From: Symbiodinium natans
Lineage: Eukaryota; Sar; Dinophyceae; Suessiales; Symbiodiniaceae
DNA length: 64,000 nt
Assembly: GCA_905221605.1 (NCBI GenBank)
Contig: CAJNDS010002071.1
Span: 245,001-309,000, forward strand
Direction: 5' to 3'
Part shown: one piece after another, positions 24,122-35,140 of the stretch
How positions within the stretch are numbered: position 1 is the first letter of the stretch
Layout: every line of letters begins with the position of its first letter
The notes under the pieces: generated by a model
What the model saw: the letters and a program-made list of their open reading frames with translations, nothing else
The model's database searches: none
Told to the model about the DNA's origin: nothing
Made by a program: the position numbers and the translations under genes

Positions 24122-26800
24122 GGTTACCGTAACTGGTGATTCAAGAAAAGTTGCGTGCTTAGAGAATCGGTGACTGGGCGAGATATGTGGAGCCATGATG
24201 TTGACTGGGTTGCTAAGGCAGACATTGCGATGTGTGTCTTTAGTTCGCTTCTGGCAACACACCAACTGGCGTCAGCCTTGAGCCCAGTCAAACAAGCGAA
24301 GTATGTAAGCTGTTTTTCCAAGAGGCCAGCTGGCGCAATCAGGCTTGCAGACTGTGGCATACTGTGGCCTTTGTGGCAGGTGCTCTTGTAAATGCCCGAG
24401 AGTTTACATGTGCTAGATGTGGTGTTCCGAAGCGAGTGCTATCAGCTTGAAAGAGTAACGGAACCTGGCTGTGTTCCTTGCAAGTTACCAGTAGGCGCCG
24501 GCACACCACCATGTATCAGGCTTTTCTCACCACTTCTGATGACATGGGGCGTTGGATTCCTGAAGGATCTAAGTTGCTGTTAAGCTAAGCAATGCTGAGC
24601 TGGTCAAGCCCTAGGAAGTTCTTTTCGGCACATGTTGGACATGGTGTCCACCCCATCCACCCCATCCCAAAGGTCGGAGGTGACCATCCTTGCCTTTGCT
24701 TATGCCTGCAACTTCCTGATGCCGCCTTCCATGTAGCAGAATGACGATGAATTGAGGCCGGCATGTCCATCAATGCCGCTGTGGCTACCTGCGGGTGGGA
24801 TGCAACATGGCAAGCAAAATGTCAGCAAGCTTCAGTGATGAAGATCAAGTGAGCAACTCAAGCACGAAAGTCGCAGTTATCACTGGATTATTCATGCTCT
24901 TTGGCACTGACGTTTGCTGGCAGCATAGTTTCGCATGCCGCACCCCTATCTTCAAATGCCAAGTGTCAATGAGTGTTAAGTAAGCCTTCCAGTCAGTGAG
25001 GAACAGCTAGTTTGCATGTGTGTGAATGATGTGAGCAGGAAACTTGCAGAAGCGTTCTCACCTCAAGACCGGACAGAAACATGAGCCGGTAGAGGAAAAG
25101 TTCAGCCTTTTCGCTGCAGGCAGAAAGGTCCGTTTCCAACATGGTAGCGGAACGCTTCACCATGAGTGGGATGATGCTACTGGAGCTAGGAGTCTCAATG
25201 ATCGCGGCCATGGGAGTTGTAGTCTTGAGAATATGGGCCAAGAAGCACTGCCCCAATCGGAAGTGCACCAAGGGAATTGGGAATGTGACAGTGGCAAGCA
25301 AGTAGGTACAAGCAGCATGGGTGTGGACCCGGAATGGCAGTAGCGGGGGCAACCTATCCTTAAGAAGTTAGGCGGCGAGTCTCAACCAAATCCCTCGCCA
25401 ACCCGATTCATGATCCACATCAAGCGTGAGTGATCGGTGCAAGACATTCATTCATCGCTTGCGTGTTCTTGAAAGCTGTTTAAGTCCAAGTTCGACCTGA
25501 TGAAACAGGTTCAAACTGTTCCTGGAAGAACGCCTGAACTGAGCTTCGCGAAGACATGGACCACAAAGGTGTTGAAGATGCCAAATGTCGAGATGCTAAA
25601 TGTCGAATCTCCCTCGTCCTGAGAATGTGGATCGTTCAAAAATCCCTCCCAGCGTGAGTCAGGGTTGCTTCGGTTACTTTGCGTGCAACCCACTTGGCGA
25701 ACGGCTGCATTGTGGATTGTGCATCTTTCACCTACTTATCTTATTTTGCAGCGCATGGCAGCAACAGAGAGCGAGTGAGCCTGGAACGACCTGCCCTGTT
25801 CCCTGAGCTTATCACTTTTCCTCCTGAAACATCTATATGAACCTCTCTTTGCAATTTCAGGGTGTGCGTGTGACAATGCCAACTGCAGTGCAGGCACTTT
25901 GTTGGTACTGAATCTTCGAAGCAACGTTAATGTTATGCCGTGTTACCGCCCAGGGCAATGGGACGAAGGTTGAGGCCGTCGAAATGAACAATGCTGCCTC
26001 GATCATGAGCGAGCATGTTGAGTGAGATGATCTTTGCCTATTTGTAGGCTTGCGCAGCCAACATCGGCACTACATTGGCCACGCTTTCTGGGACTGCATG
26101 CTTCTTGACGGAGGCGGAACGCTGCTGCGGTCTGTCTGTTGTCCTGTGTAAATTTGAAGTGCCACGAGGTGCAGTGCCTTTAACTAAGCTCATAGCCTTC
26201 CAGCTCGCCTGTGTAGCAAGGACTGTATGTCGTGAGCATGCCTGCCTCTTTCCCATTTCGCTCTCGCTGACAGTTGGCGTTGAACTGTCCGTCTGAGAAT
26301 GTGGACTGGCCCCTTAGCTGCATCAGGGTTCAGGAGCAGAAGATCCGGGTTGTTCCAAGGGCTGCAAAGGGTTGCTTATCACACCATGCTGGAACAGATG
26401 TCAGTAGGGGTTCCGCGTAGCATCAGCTCGGCTATGTTCGGTTGCATGCTGCTTAAAGACACAACGGCTGGGGATATCTGAATCGACCATCCTTTGCAAA
26501 CTGCAAATCTTTCGGCACAGGCGAGCGGGCTGTGCAAAGCCCATCGAAACTCTACTCAGTGGCTTGCCCAGACCTTAGCTGCCGCCACGAGTCATGATTC
26601 TTTTTTGAGATTTTGTGCATTTTGACAAACCAGAATAAAAACATGCATGAGCGAAACTGAGGGGTGGCCTCGTCGGCCACTCCTCTGGTATCTCACAGGC
26701 ATGCGATGAGGTGCATGGCTGAGAGACCACGAATGTTCGCAGCTTTGGGTTGCCTGTCATTGAGGGATGGTAGAGCAGAAAAATGAACCAGAGACTGGCA
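24122..26800. other. Unassigned, gene-poor
   Basis: Short frames only. A plus-strand frame at 25,044-25,343 (FSLFAAGRKVRFQHGSGTLH region) is opposed by a 119-aa minus frame, so the coding strand is undecided. No repeats or RNA genes were recognised. Confidence 0.3.
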
Positions 26801-26802
26801 GA

Positions 26803-26900
26803 CCCTAAACCCTAAACCGTACACCCTAAACCCTAAGCCCTAAGCCCTGAATCCTAAACCTGAAGCCTAAACCCTGAACCCTGAACCCTGAACCCTAACC
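26803..26900. repeat. Degenerate CCCTAAA-type array
   Basis: CCCTAAACCCTAAACC, CCCTAAGCCCTAAGCCC and CCCTGAACCCTGAACCC variants in C-rich orientation, about 1 kb upstream of the large element's left repeat. Confidence 0.85.
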
Positions 26901-27894
<994 letters not shown>

Positions 27895-27900
<6 letters not shown>

Positions 27901-28913
27901 GTGGCACACCGCTGTACATGCGGGAACGTCAACAAGCACTGCATACGAGAGCGAAAAGAAGCACGAATTTGCGATCTAACAAGTTTTTTGCACATGATGT
28001 TCAGCAGGGGGCAGGAGTGTGCCTGAGAGTCTCCTGCCAACGAAGACGCTCTCAGTGCACAGTGATATGGAGATGGGACGCCATCTCCACGTACCTGCAG
28101 TGATGGTTATAGAAGTCCTGTAACGCAAGCTGTGCATTGGTACCATCCTCGCTGTTGTTTGTCAACTACCTCAACCACAACGCAGTTTACAACGTGGATT
28201 TCGTATTTTGCTTGGCATGTGGGTGAATTCTTCGAGCCGTGAGCATGACAGACCCCAAACCCCAGAAGACCTCGAGCCCATCAAGCTTGAGTGGATCGTG
28301 ATGCTTTCAGCTTGTGTGTTGTGAATAGCAGCTGAGCAGAATTGCGTGAGCATGTCATTTTAGCATGGTGATGGAACATGTCGAGCATGATGATGGACGA
28401 AAGCATGGAGAAGGTTCGGAACATGAGTGTTAGAGCATATGTGCATGCACTGTGCAGCATCGGAGCGCGATGAGCAGAGTTGCGGGAGCATGAAGTGTGT
28501 AGCATCAGACCATGAGTCGTGGAGCATCTGAACGTGCTGAGCAGAGTTGTGCGAGCATGACTTGTGGAGCATCAGAGCATGAATTGTAGAGCTTCTGAGC
28601 GTGGTGAGCAAGCTTGGTTGAGCATGAGTGGTGAAGCATCAGAGCATGACTTGCAGAGCATCTGAGCGTGATGAGCAGAATTGGGTGAGCATCAACTGCG
28701 GAGCATCAGAGTGTGAATTATGGAGCATTGGAGCGTGATGAGCATAGTTTGCAGAAGACCCTAAACCCTATATGATACGTCATATAAACCTTCATTCGCG
28801 ACCCTTCTACCTCATCACTCACGAGCTCATCCACTACCTCTTGCTTGAGCATGTCCTTCTCCAGCAGATCTCCAACTACATGAATATGTGGAGCACTAAA
28901 ACAAAAAGTGTGT
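27895..28913 (+). repeat. Left terminal direct repeat (1,019 bp)
   Basis: Starts GTGTGTGTGGCACACCGC and ends ACAAAAAGTGTGT. About 400 bp of unique sequence includes two hairpins: CTGAGAG/CTCTCAG around 28,024-28,054, and a 9-bp stem TGGAGATGG-GACG-CCATCTCCA around 28,068-28,090. A block at about 28,320-28,745 is dense in GAGCAT/GAGCATGA sub-repeats of about 20 bp. The last part holds one telomere-like ACCCTAAACCCT followed by the hairpin TATATGA-TACG-TCATATA. By position it would carry the promoter if it acts as a pseudo-LTR. No ORF is credible. Confidence 0.9.
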
Positions 28914-29281
28914 TATACAGCCAGCCCGCCCTCGCCTTGGGCCGCGGGTGTAGGTGGAGCCTCGCTCCTACGCGTTCATGCTGCCTATGTTAGTCTTCAC
29001 TTCGGTGCGGACGCATAGGATAATCCAAAAATGTGAGCTCACCTGGCGAGTGAGAATGCAAAGTCCTATTGTTTTCGTGCACTAGTAACATGCCGGGCCC
29101 ACTAATGTGGGTGCCACCGATGCCCAGCAAGACGGCCGGCGTGCCGTATGTTCCTCGATTGTTAGTCCTGACCCAGCATCCGGAGAGGTTAGCAACATTC
29201 TTTTTGCTACGTCTTTGCCGTAACGGTTTCATAGGTCAGAGTAGTGAGTAGCTCGTACCCCAGCTACATCGGACTCGCACC
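28914..29281 (+). promoter_or_regulatory. Leader between left repeat and ORF1
   Basis: A 368-bp non-coding leader rich in short inverted repeats. It has GTAGGTGGAGC...GCTCCTAC near 28,950-28,972, the perfect palindrome GTGAGCTCAC at 29,033-29,042, and CCCAC-TAAT-GTGGG near 29,098-29,112. It probably forms structured 5' RNA, a promoter or both. I looked for hammerhead core motifs (CTGANGA...GAAA) here and in the terminal repeat and found none. Confidence 0.35.
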
Positions 29282-32014
29282 ATGGACGGCTACCAGTGGT
29301 ACCAACAAAGTTGGCAGCGGCAGCCGCCTCCTCCTCCTCCTCCACCAGACTATCAAGCACATCCTCCTCCTCCTCCTCCCGAGACGCCACACCCGACGAC
29401 ACATTACCCAGGAGACGATCAAGGATGGCAAGGTCGATGGAATCAACACCCACCAGCCGGAGGAGTACACGCTCAATACCAGTGGCCACCCCACCAGGAT
29501 GCAGCATCTCTACGGCCACAATGGATAGCACCAGCCGCGTTTTTGGATCAAATGCAGTTCGGCCCTCCGACGCATCGTCGTGATGATGCAGCAGGATACG
29601 CACCTTCGAGTCAAACGACGGGCCCACATTCACCGACGACCAACCAGAACATCCATCTTCACCACCAACATGCCAGTCCTCAACAACATGGTCGCAGCGA
29701 TCACCCGGAAGTACGCCCAGCACCTCTACATCCACAACCTCACTCCTACCCCCAGACCACAAGTCATTGGCAGAATCCGGACCCACCTCCGTATCTTCAG
29801 CATGGTCAGCAATATCATCAAGGCCAAGATCTACGACCAGACCACCACCCTCGAGACCTTGCGCACCACCATCAACAAAGCCCTCCTCAGGGTCGACCAG
29901 AATGGAATCAAGCCGCACCTCGGCCAGCACACCATCTTCAGCAACAGATGAATGTTCCACAACGAGCAGATCATCCCGTGTTCGCGCAAGCAGAGCCTCA
30001 TCCTCCAGTTCGAGAAGGACCTTACCCCATCTCCCTACTAAATACCCCTGGCGCCTGTGCACATCGAGATCCAGCAGAACACGGCCAGCCACGTCAACAA
30101 GATGCTCCAGTTGACACACAACACCCAGACCAAGGACGCAGATCTCAGCAAGACCCCACTCAAGTATATACTCACCGAGATCCGCAGCGAGACGCAGCAC
30201 GACAGGAGCCTTTGTCACAGTCCAGACCATTTCCGGCACTTCAGCGATCTATGCCCACCCAGATTTCGGACACACAACAAGATGACCATCAAAGAGGCCA
30301 ACCTGTTCATCACGGAGAACATCAACCACCTCGTCAAGCCCCAGAACCACCCTCCCAAACCACGTCGATGACGACACCGTCCCAGATGACGGAGATGTTC
30401 ACGTGCATCACAGGCATGATTGAGAAAGTCGTGGCACCGCTACTCCAGTCCCATGCCAGAGTCGCCCCAACGCAACTACAACATCCTGGCGACCAACACA
30501 GAGCAGAGTCCTTTACCACACACCACACCCGAAGTCGCAGCCGAACCACCTATGAGCCCAGCCCAGCCCACCCCAGGAGCACCAGATCTACGCGACACAC
30601 GTACATCTCCCATTCACCCCACAGCCCCGCACCCAACGCCCCCCACCAGACAGACAGAACCAGACGGCCACGCAGTCCAAGAAGATCCAGATCCACACGT
30701 CGACACTCGGAAGAAGCCGAATCGCGAACATCGAGAAGGCGCTCTTCTCCGGTTCATCATCACCGCACATCCCAACCAACGCCATCCCAACGCAGCCCCT
30801 CCCCAAGCAGCACCAGGCGCAGAGGCACGACCGTCGTTCTCACCCCCGCGCTCCACCGATCTGCTTCACACACGGCGACCCACAGAGACACACCTGCTTC
30901 CTCATCCCGACTGCCCCAAGCACCCTCAGAAGCCACTTCACACAATGCAGGAACAGAAACCGAATCAGGCTTCAAGCCTGAAGAACGTCGACGCATGAAG
31001 ATGCTCTACCAAGACGCCTTGGCGGACCCCTACAGGCTCGCGTGTGTGTCCGAGATGTACCGCCAACAAGACCCACCACCGCCCATGGACCCTTCCAGCA
31101 CAGGCGTCCGGTACATGAACGACATCATGCACGACATCGCCAACCTCACTCAAGGACAACCCCTTTGGCTCTCCAACCCAGCACAGATGGCCATCCGCCA
31201 AGTGGCAAGATCCTTCGCTTGCTCTCACTACAAGATCACGCCCTTCCTCGGCAAGTTCAGAACTCGCCCCAGCACGGACACGGTGATCCACCCGGAGCTC
31301 ATCCACGTTGACCCCTACAGCAACAAACAGGACACCACCGACTACCCACTGGTACAGGTCCTCGTCATACCACTACGCACCACCAAGCCTCCACCTCACG
31401 CACACGATGCCAACAGTCCATCACCTCCCACGCACAAGGGCGCCTACAAGGCATATTGGTCACACGCTGCCGATGAAGCAGGCCTATGGCACATCCTACG
31501 CGAGGGCTTCGTCAGACCCACGAATTGGGAGCCCACCAATTGGGATGACGACAACCTCCCCTACAACAAAGCATACCTACCCCACCGTGGGTTCAACGGA
31601 TTCCACCAAGACAACGCACCCGACAACCTCCAACTCGGATTTTGCCACACCAACCTCCGCAAAGCCCTCCGCCTTCCAAAAGCCAGAGCAGGTCCTGCCG
31701 AACGAGAAATAGCCACAGGTTTCACCATATTTGGACGCGTCACATCGTCCACCTCCCAGCATAGCCACATGCGGCAGAAGGGAGGAGGATGGACGACTCA
31801 GAAGGCGCTCATCGAGGCACACTTCAACGACACCAGCCGAGCCAGTCGCAACTTCACTACCGTCTTCTCCCACACCGAGAAGAGCGTCATTGATGCACAG
31901 TACGCTGAGATCACCGGGATCACCATCAACGTCTTCCACCCTAGACCCTCACCCACCACACCACCTCCAGTTCCCAACAGATCCCGAGACAATGACCGCG
32001 GACAACGACGTTGA
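29282..32014 (+). CDS. ORF1: 910-aa Pro/Gln/Arg-Ser-rich protein with folded C-terminal domain
   Basis: An ATG start follows the leader. Residues 1-370 are Pro/Gln/His-rich (poly-Pro at 16-24 and 28-34) and probably disordered. Residues about 420-560 are rich in Ser, Arg and Thr (RSRSR, RRPRSPRRSRSTRR), as in nucleic-acid-binding or phosphorylated tails. From about 570 the sequence looks folded. It includes FKPEERRRMKMLYQDAL, ACVSEMYRQ, and YWSHAADEAGLWHILREGF at 725-743 followed by Pro-x-x-Trp. The last segment faintly recalls the 'H-G-T...ILREG' strand/helix of ADP-ribosyltransferase or Tpt1-like folds, but the catalytic residues are not evident, so this is only a hint. A Gag-like structural role is possible. 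It is the largest ORF of the element. Confidence 0.8.
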   Translation: MDGYQWYQQSWQRQPPPPPPPPDYQAHPPPPPPETPHPTTHYPGDDQGWQGRWNQHPPAGGVHAQYQWPPHQDAASLRPQWIAPAAFLDQMQFGPPTHRRDDAAGYAPSSQTTGPHSPTTNQNIHLHHQHASPQQHGRSDHPEVRPAPLHPQPHSYPQTTSHWQNPDPPPYLQHGQQYHQGQDLRPDHHPRDLAHHHQQSPPQGRPEWNQAAPRPAHHLQQQMNVPQRADHPVFAQAEPHPPVREGPYPISLLNTPGACAHRDPAEHGQPRQQDAPVDTQHPDQGRRSQQDPTQVYTHRDPQRDAARQEPLSQSRPFPALQRSMPTQISDTQQDDHQRGQPVHHGEHQPPRQAPEPPSQTTSMTTPSQMTEMFTCITGMIEKVVAPLLQSHARVAPTQLQHPGDQHRAESFTTHHTRSRSRTTYEPSPAHPRSTRSTRHTYISHSPHSPAPNAPHQTDRTRRPRSPRRSRSTRRHSEEAESRTSRRRSSPVHHHRTSQPTPSQRSPSPSSTRRRGTTVVLTPALHRSASHTATHRDTPASSSRLPQAPSEATSHNAGTETESGFKPEERRRMKMLYQDALADPYRLACVSEMYRQQDPPPPMDPSSTGVRYMNDIMHDIANLTQGQPLWLSNPAQMAIRQVARSFACSHYKITPFLGKFRTRPSTDTVIHPELIHVDPYSNKQDTTDYPLVQVLVIPLRTTKPPPHAHDANSPSPPTHKGAYKAYWSHAADEAGLWHILREGFVRPTNWEPTNWDDDNLPYNKAYLPHRGFNGFHQDNAPDNLQLGFCHTNLRKALRLPKARAGPAEREIATGFTIFGRVTSSTSQHSHMRQKGGGWTTQKALIEAHFNDTSRASRNFTTVFSHTEKSVIDAQYAEITGITINVFHPRPSPTTPPPVPNRSRDNDRGQRR

Positions 32015-32499
32015 CAACTACCTGAGCTGGCGAATCCTTCTTCCTCATCGTGAAGAGCAAAGTGACGATTTCTTTTTCACCTTCACGAACCCTCACTCGT
32101 GCGGCACCAGCGCGTTAATCATAGCATGTCAAAATGGAAGGCACCAAGCGGAACAGGTCGCAGATTGGATGAAGTGCACCCCCACCCCACCACACATCAC
32201 TCTGCAGTTCCGAACTGTTTGAAATATCTACACCGAGGTCTATGCATTTAGCCCGATGTGTGCGCTAGTTACGGATTGCAATCGGATGCATGTAGTACAG
32301 CGTCACGAATGCATCAGCCTGTCTTTTCTTTTCGGCACATGAAACCACGCGTCAAGTGAATTCGTGCACTGCTGTGATGCGTTAGACCTTGACCTTGAGA
32401 GACATGCTCTGGCCGCCTTTAGGTGTCGTTAGTGCTGATTGCATTTCGCATGCAGTTTTGCTCTTGACCATAACGGATCATTAGACGCTCACTTTCATC
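32015..32499 (+). other. Spacer ORF1-ORF2
   Basis: 486 bp without a convincing ORF. It is less C-rich and more T-rich than the genes on either side. It probably holds the 3' end of ORF1 and the promoter or trans-splice acceptor for ORF2 (GCATGCAG at about 32,448). Confidence 0.4.
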
Positions 32500-34920
32500 A
32501 TGGATCCGGCAGAAGATATGGAGCACGCCCTTCACCGCTGGCTAAGCGGACAAGTCGCCGATCATCAGGTTGTGCAAGTACTAGGACCCCAAATACTACA
32601 AAGATGGCAAGCACTCTTGGTGAGTATCGTGGAGGAGGATGACACCCCCATCATCACGGACACGTCGTCGATGCCAGCCAGACCATGGACGACCAACTTG
32701 CACCCATCCAAATACATGGAGATGCTCAGCACCACTGACGAGGGCACCAGCAACACCGTCAACAGATTTCGACAGCAAACCATGAAGGCCAAGATACTGC
32801 ACCAATCCAGATTACGAGCGGTGCAGACCGACTACCCCGAGATAATCGGCCAAGGACGACTACAAGACATGGAAATCAAACCCGGTCGAGTTCTCGCCTC
32901 CGCGGAAAACCACGGTACCATGCCCCATACCCTTCCCCCTCCAACCTCCTCACAAGACCATGCGAACCAATTCCAGAGATGGTATCCGAATCGACAAACA
33001 CCACCCCAGGACCACGCCACCGGCATGTCCATGGATTATGCGGGCACGGACCAACCTGTCAGAGACCTACAAACCTGGCACACTGGAGCCTTCCCACACA
33101 TTCCCGTACCTCCCGACCGCACAGTACCTCCTCCCGAAGAACGGCATCACAGAGAAGACAGATCCAGGTCGCCACTTCGAAACCCTGGTGTCCACACGAT
33201 GGGCATGCACGTCAGCAGCTTGCAACAACTGCTCGACAGCCTTGAACCAGCTGTGGACGCGCAATCCGTCACACAACATCACGATCAAGGCCGGCTACGC
33301 CCAGTTCTACCAGTGGATCAGATAGAGAAAGTGCAGCCGCAGTGGTGGAGACGACCGATTCGACCGGAACTTGTTCACATGCTATTTCCGGTTGAACCAC
33401 ACCATTGGGAACTCCAAGAGGACGGCACACCCGTCATTCGATTCTTCCCCAACCGCATGACCTTCCTCCCGAAGCAGCTGGTGCACAAGTTCCCCTCACT
33501 CCAACAAGAACTTCAAAACAGCATCCTCATGACCTGGGACCAATACAAGGACGACGCATCCACCCACGTCCAGATGGCACGCTACGCCGACTCCGTCGAC
33601 ATTCCCCAACCCAAGCCCCTACACCTACGACTACGTGCCCTCCTACACGAAATTCTATCAGGAACCGCTGCAGTTCACATCCTACAGTTCACAGCCATAC
33701 AGTTTAGGATGCTCGTACGCAAAGGCACTTGCCCAGATTTGGCCACAATGCCCAACATCTATCAGCTCTGGCACTGGGGCTACATCAAATTCCGAAGTGT
33801 GAACCCGGAACTCTGGATGTTCACACACAACTTCGCAGATCCCAGAACTATGGGCAGGCTGGAGCAGACCTGCACTCACTTCCACAGAGTCTGGTCAGCA
33901 CACGTCCTACCCAGCACGGCAGGATTGGTACCCCTGCTTCCGCCCATACAAGACCTCTGCGTGGTGCTCCATAGTACTACGCCACCCTTCCACCAGCCGA
34001 TGCTTGCGAAGTACAACACCATCTCGGGCATCATGACCATGCAGGCGGTCAGCAACATAGTCTTCCGCAAGGCTCACCATGACCTACAGCTCCACAGAAC
34101 ATGGCCCAGCATCGATTCCCACACAGAATGCCTTCAGGGAACCAACACGTTCCAGATTCCGGACCACTGGTCAACCAACATATGGACCGACACGCTTCAG
34201 AAGCTCACCCACACGACCAGATGGACGCCACCCTCCACTTCCGACATCCGCACCAAACTCACCATCGACCACCTCCACAGCGACACACTGCCCACCATGG
34301 TATGGACACCGAGATTCGCCTTACCCCTCACCTCACAACAGATCCACGCAGTTCAAGTCTCCACCCAAGCAGCACATGTACTACATCGACTTTGGGACCC
34401 ACTCATCTTCACCTTTGCGGACCCTTGCCACACCATCGACGGTTTCGACGCCAAGCGGACAAGCCGGCCTGATTTGATTGGCAAATTTCACCGACTGAGT
34501 CCAGGAGGACAAACGCCAATGTTAGCAATCCCGGCCAGCAGCGTGATGGAGACACAGTTGGACTGGGCCTGGTTCCAAACCACTACGGCATCCAGTTCCT
34601 CGTTCAGATGGCTGTCTCTACCCCTTGCAGTCATCGGACACCCCAGGACGCACTCGGTCTTTTGGACCCACCCGAAGATATCAGGCCAAATCCAACGTCA
34701 CCAAGCTCTACATGTACATCAAACCACGTGGTTGGCGGTATCGGGAACACCTACAGCCTTCCAAGAGGATCCAGACATCAAGCAGAATCAAGCGCAGGCC
34801 ACGCCAACTCAGGAGGAATGGACGGACTTCATCAACCAACGACAAGCTCTACTAGAACTTCAACGACGCACCACCGTTGACCAAGAAGCAGGCCAACATC
34901 AATGGAAGTATGTGAAGTGA
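32500..34920 (+). CDS. ORF2: 806-aa protein, unknown function
   Basis: ATG start, no family recognised. Residues 1-50 look helical (MDPAEDMEHALHRWL...). Residues about 100-240 are polar and Pro-rich. From about 285 a Trp/His/Phe-rich body looks globular (QWWRRPIRPELVHMLF, HWELQEDGTPVIRFF, HILQFTAIQFRMLV). No nuclease, helicase or protease motif is visible. The C terminus is charged and Gln-rich. The 2.4-kb frame is intact with the C-biased third positions typical of this element, which supports it as a real gene. Its place next to ORF1 and upstream of the RT is compatible with a structural role, but this is not shown. Confidence 0.8.
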   Translation: MDPAEDMEHALHRWLSGQVADHQVVQVLGPQILQRWQALLVSIVEEDDTPIITDTSSMPARPWTTNLHPSKYMEMLSTTDEGTSNTVNRFRQQTMKAKILHQSRLRAVQTDYPEIIGQGRLQDMEIKPGRVLASAENHGTMPHTLPPPTSSQDHANQFQRWYPNRQTPPQDHATGMSMDYAGTDQPVRDLQTWHTGAFPHIPVPPDRTVPPPEERHHREDRSRSPLRNPGVHTMGMHVSSLQQLLDSLEPAVDAQSVTQHHDQGRLRPVLPVDQIEKVQPQWWRRPIRPELVHMLFPVEPHHWELQEDGTPVIRFFPNRMTFLPKQLVHKFPSLQQELQNSILMTWDQYKDDASTHVQMARYADSVDIPQPKPLHLRLRALLHEILSGTAAVHILQFTAIQFRMLVRKGTCPDLATMPNIYQLWHWGYIKFRSVNPELWMFTHNFADPRTMGRLEQTCTHFHRVWSAHVLPSTAGLVPLLPPIQDLCVVLHSTTPPFHQPMLAKYNTISGIMTMQAVSNIVFRKAHHDLQLHRTWPSIDSHTECLQGTNTFQIPDHWSTNIWTDTLQKLTHTTRWTPPSTSDIRTKLTIDHLHSDTLPTMVWTPRFALPLTSQQIHAVQVSTQAAHVLHRLWDPLIFTFADPCHTIDGFDAKRTSRPDLIGKFHRLSPGGQTPMLAIPASSVMETQLDWAWFQTTTASSSSFRWLSLPLAVIGHPRTHSVFWTHPKISGQIQRHQALHVHQTTWLAVSGTPTAFQEDPDIKQNQAQATPTQEEWTDFINQRQALLELQRRTTVDQEAGQHQWKYVK

Positions 34921-35140
34921 TGAAGTCCCAGCAATGACAGTTTCACGATGGAACGAACTCAGCCACATGCACCCGTTGAGAGAAGTTGCAGCCATATGCA
35001 CCTCACATCCTGCATGCAATTTTCGGAACACGCTGTTTCTGCAAGTGTAGTGTTTCTTGCGCCTGACACAGCCGTTGCGTGCCTCACGTAGGCTTCTTCA
35101 CTAACAGCTGAACATATCAGCATCCCCAGACCCCCGCGCC
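34921..35140 (+). other. Spacer ORF2-ORF3
   Basis: 220 bp with mixed composition. It ends in CATCCCCAG-ACCCCCGCGCC-ATG, a possible pyrimidine-tract plus AG acceptor just before the ORF3 start. Confidence 0.35.

Noticed and set aside
25495-25535. CTGATGA followed by AACAG...CTGTT as a hammerhead
   Set aside because: The expected GAAA does not follow the putative stem II.
29282-30549. Overlapping ORFs inside ORF1-ORF10 on other frames and on the minus strand
   Set aside because: Shadows caused by the low T/G content of the plus strand, which leaves few stops; no conserved motif in them.
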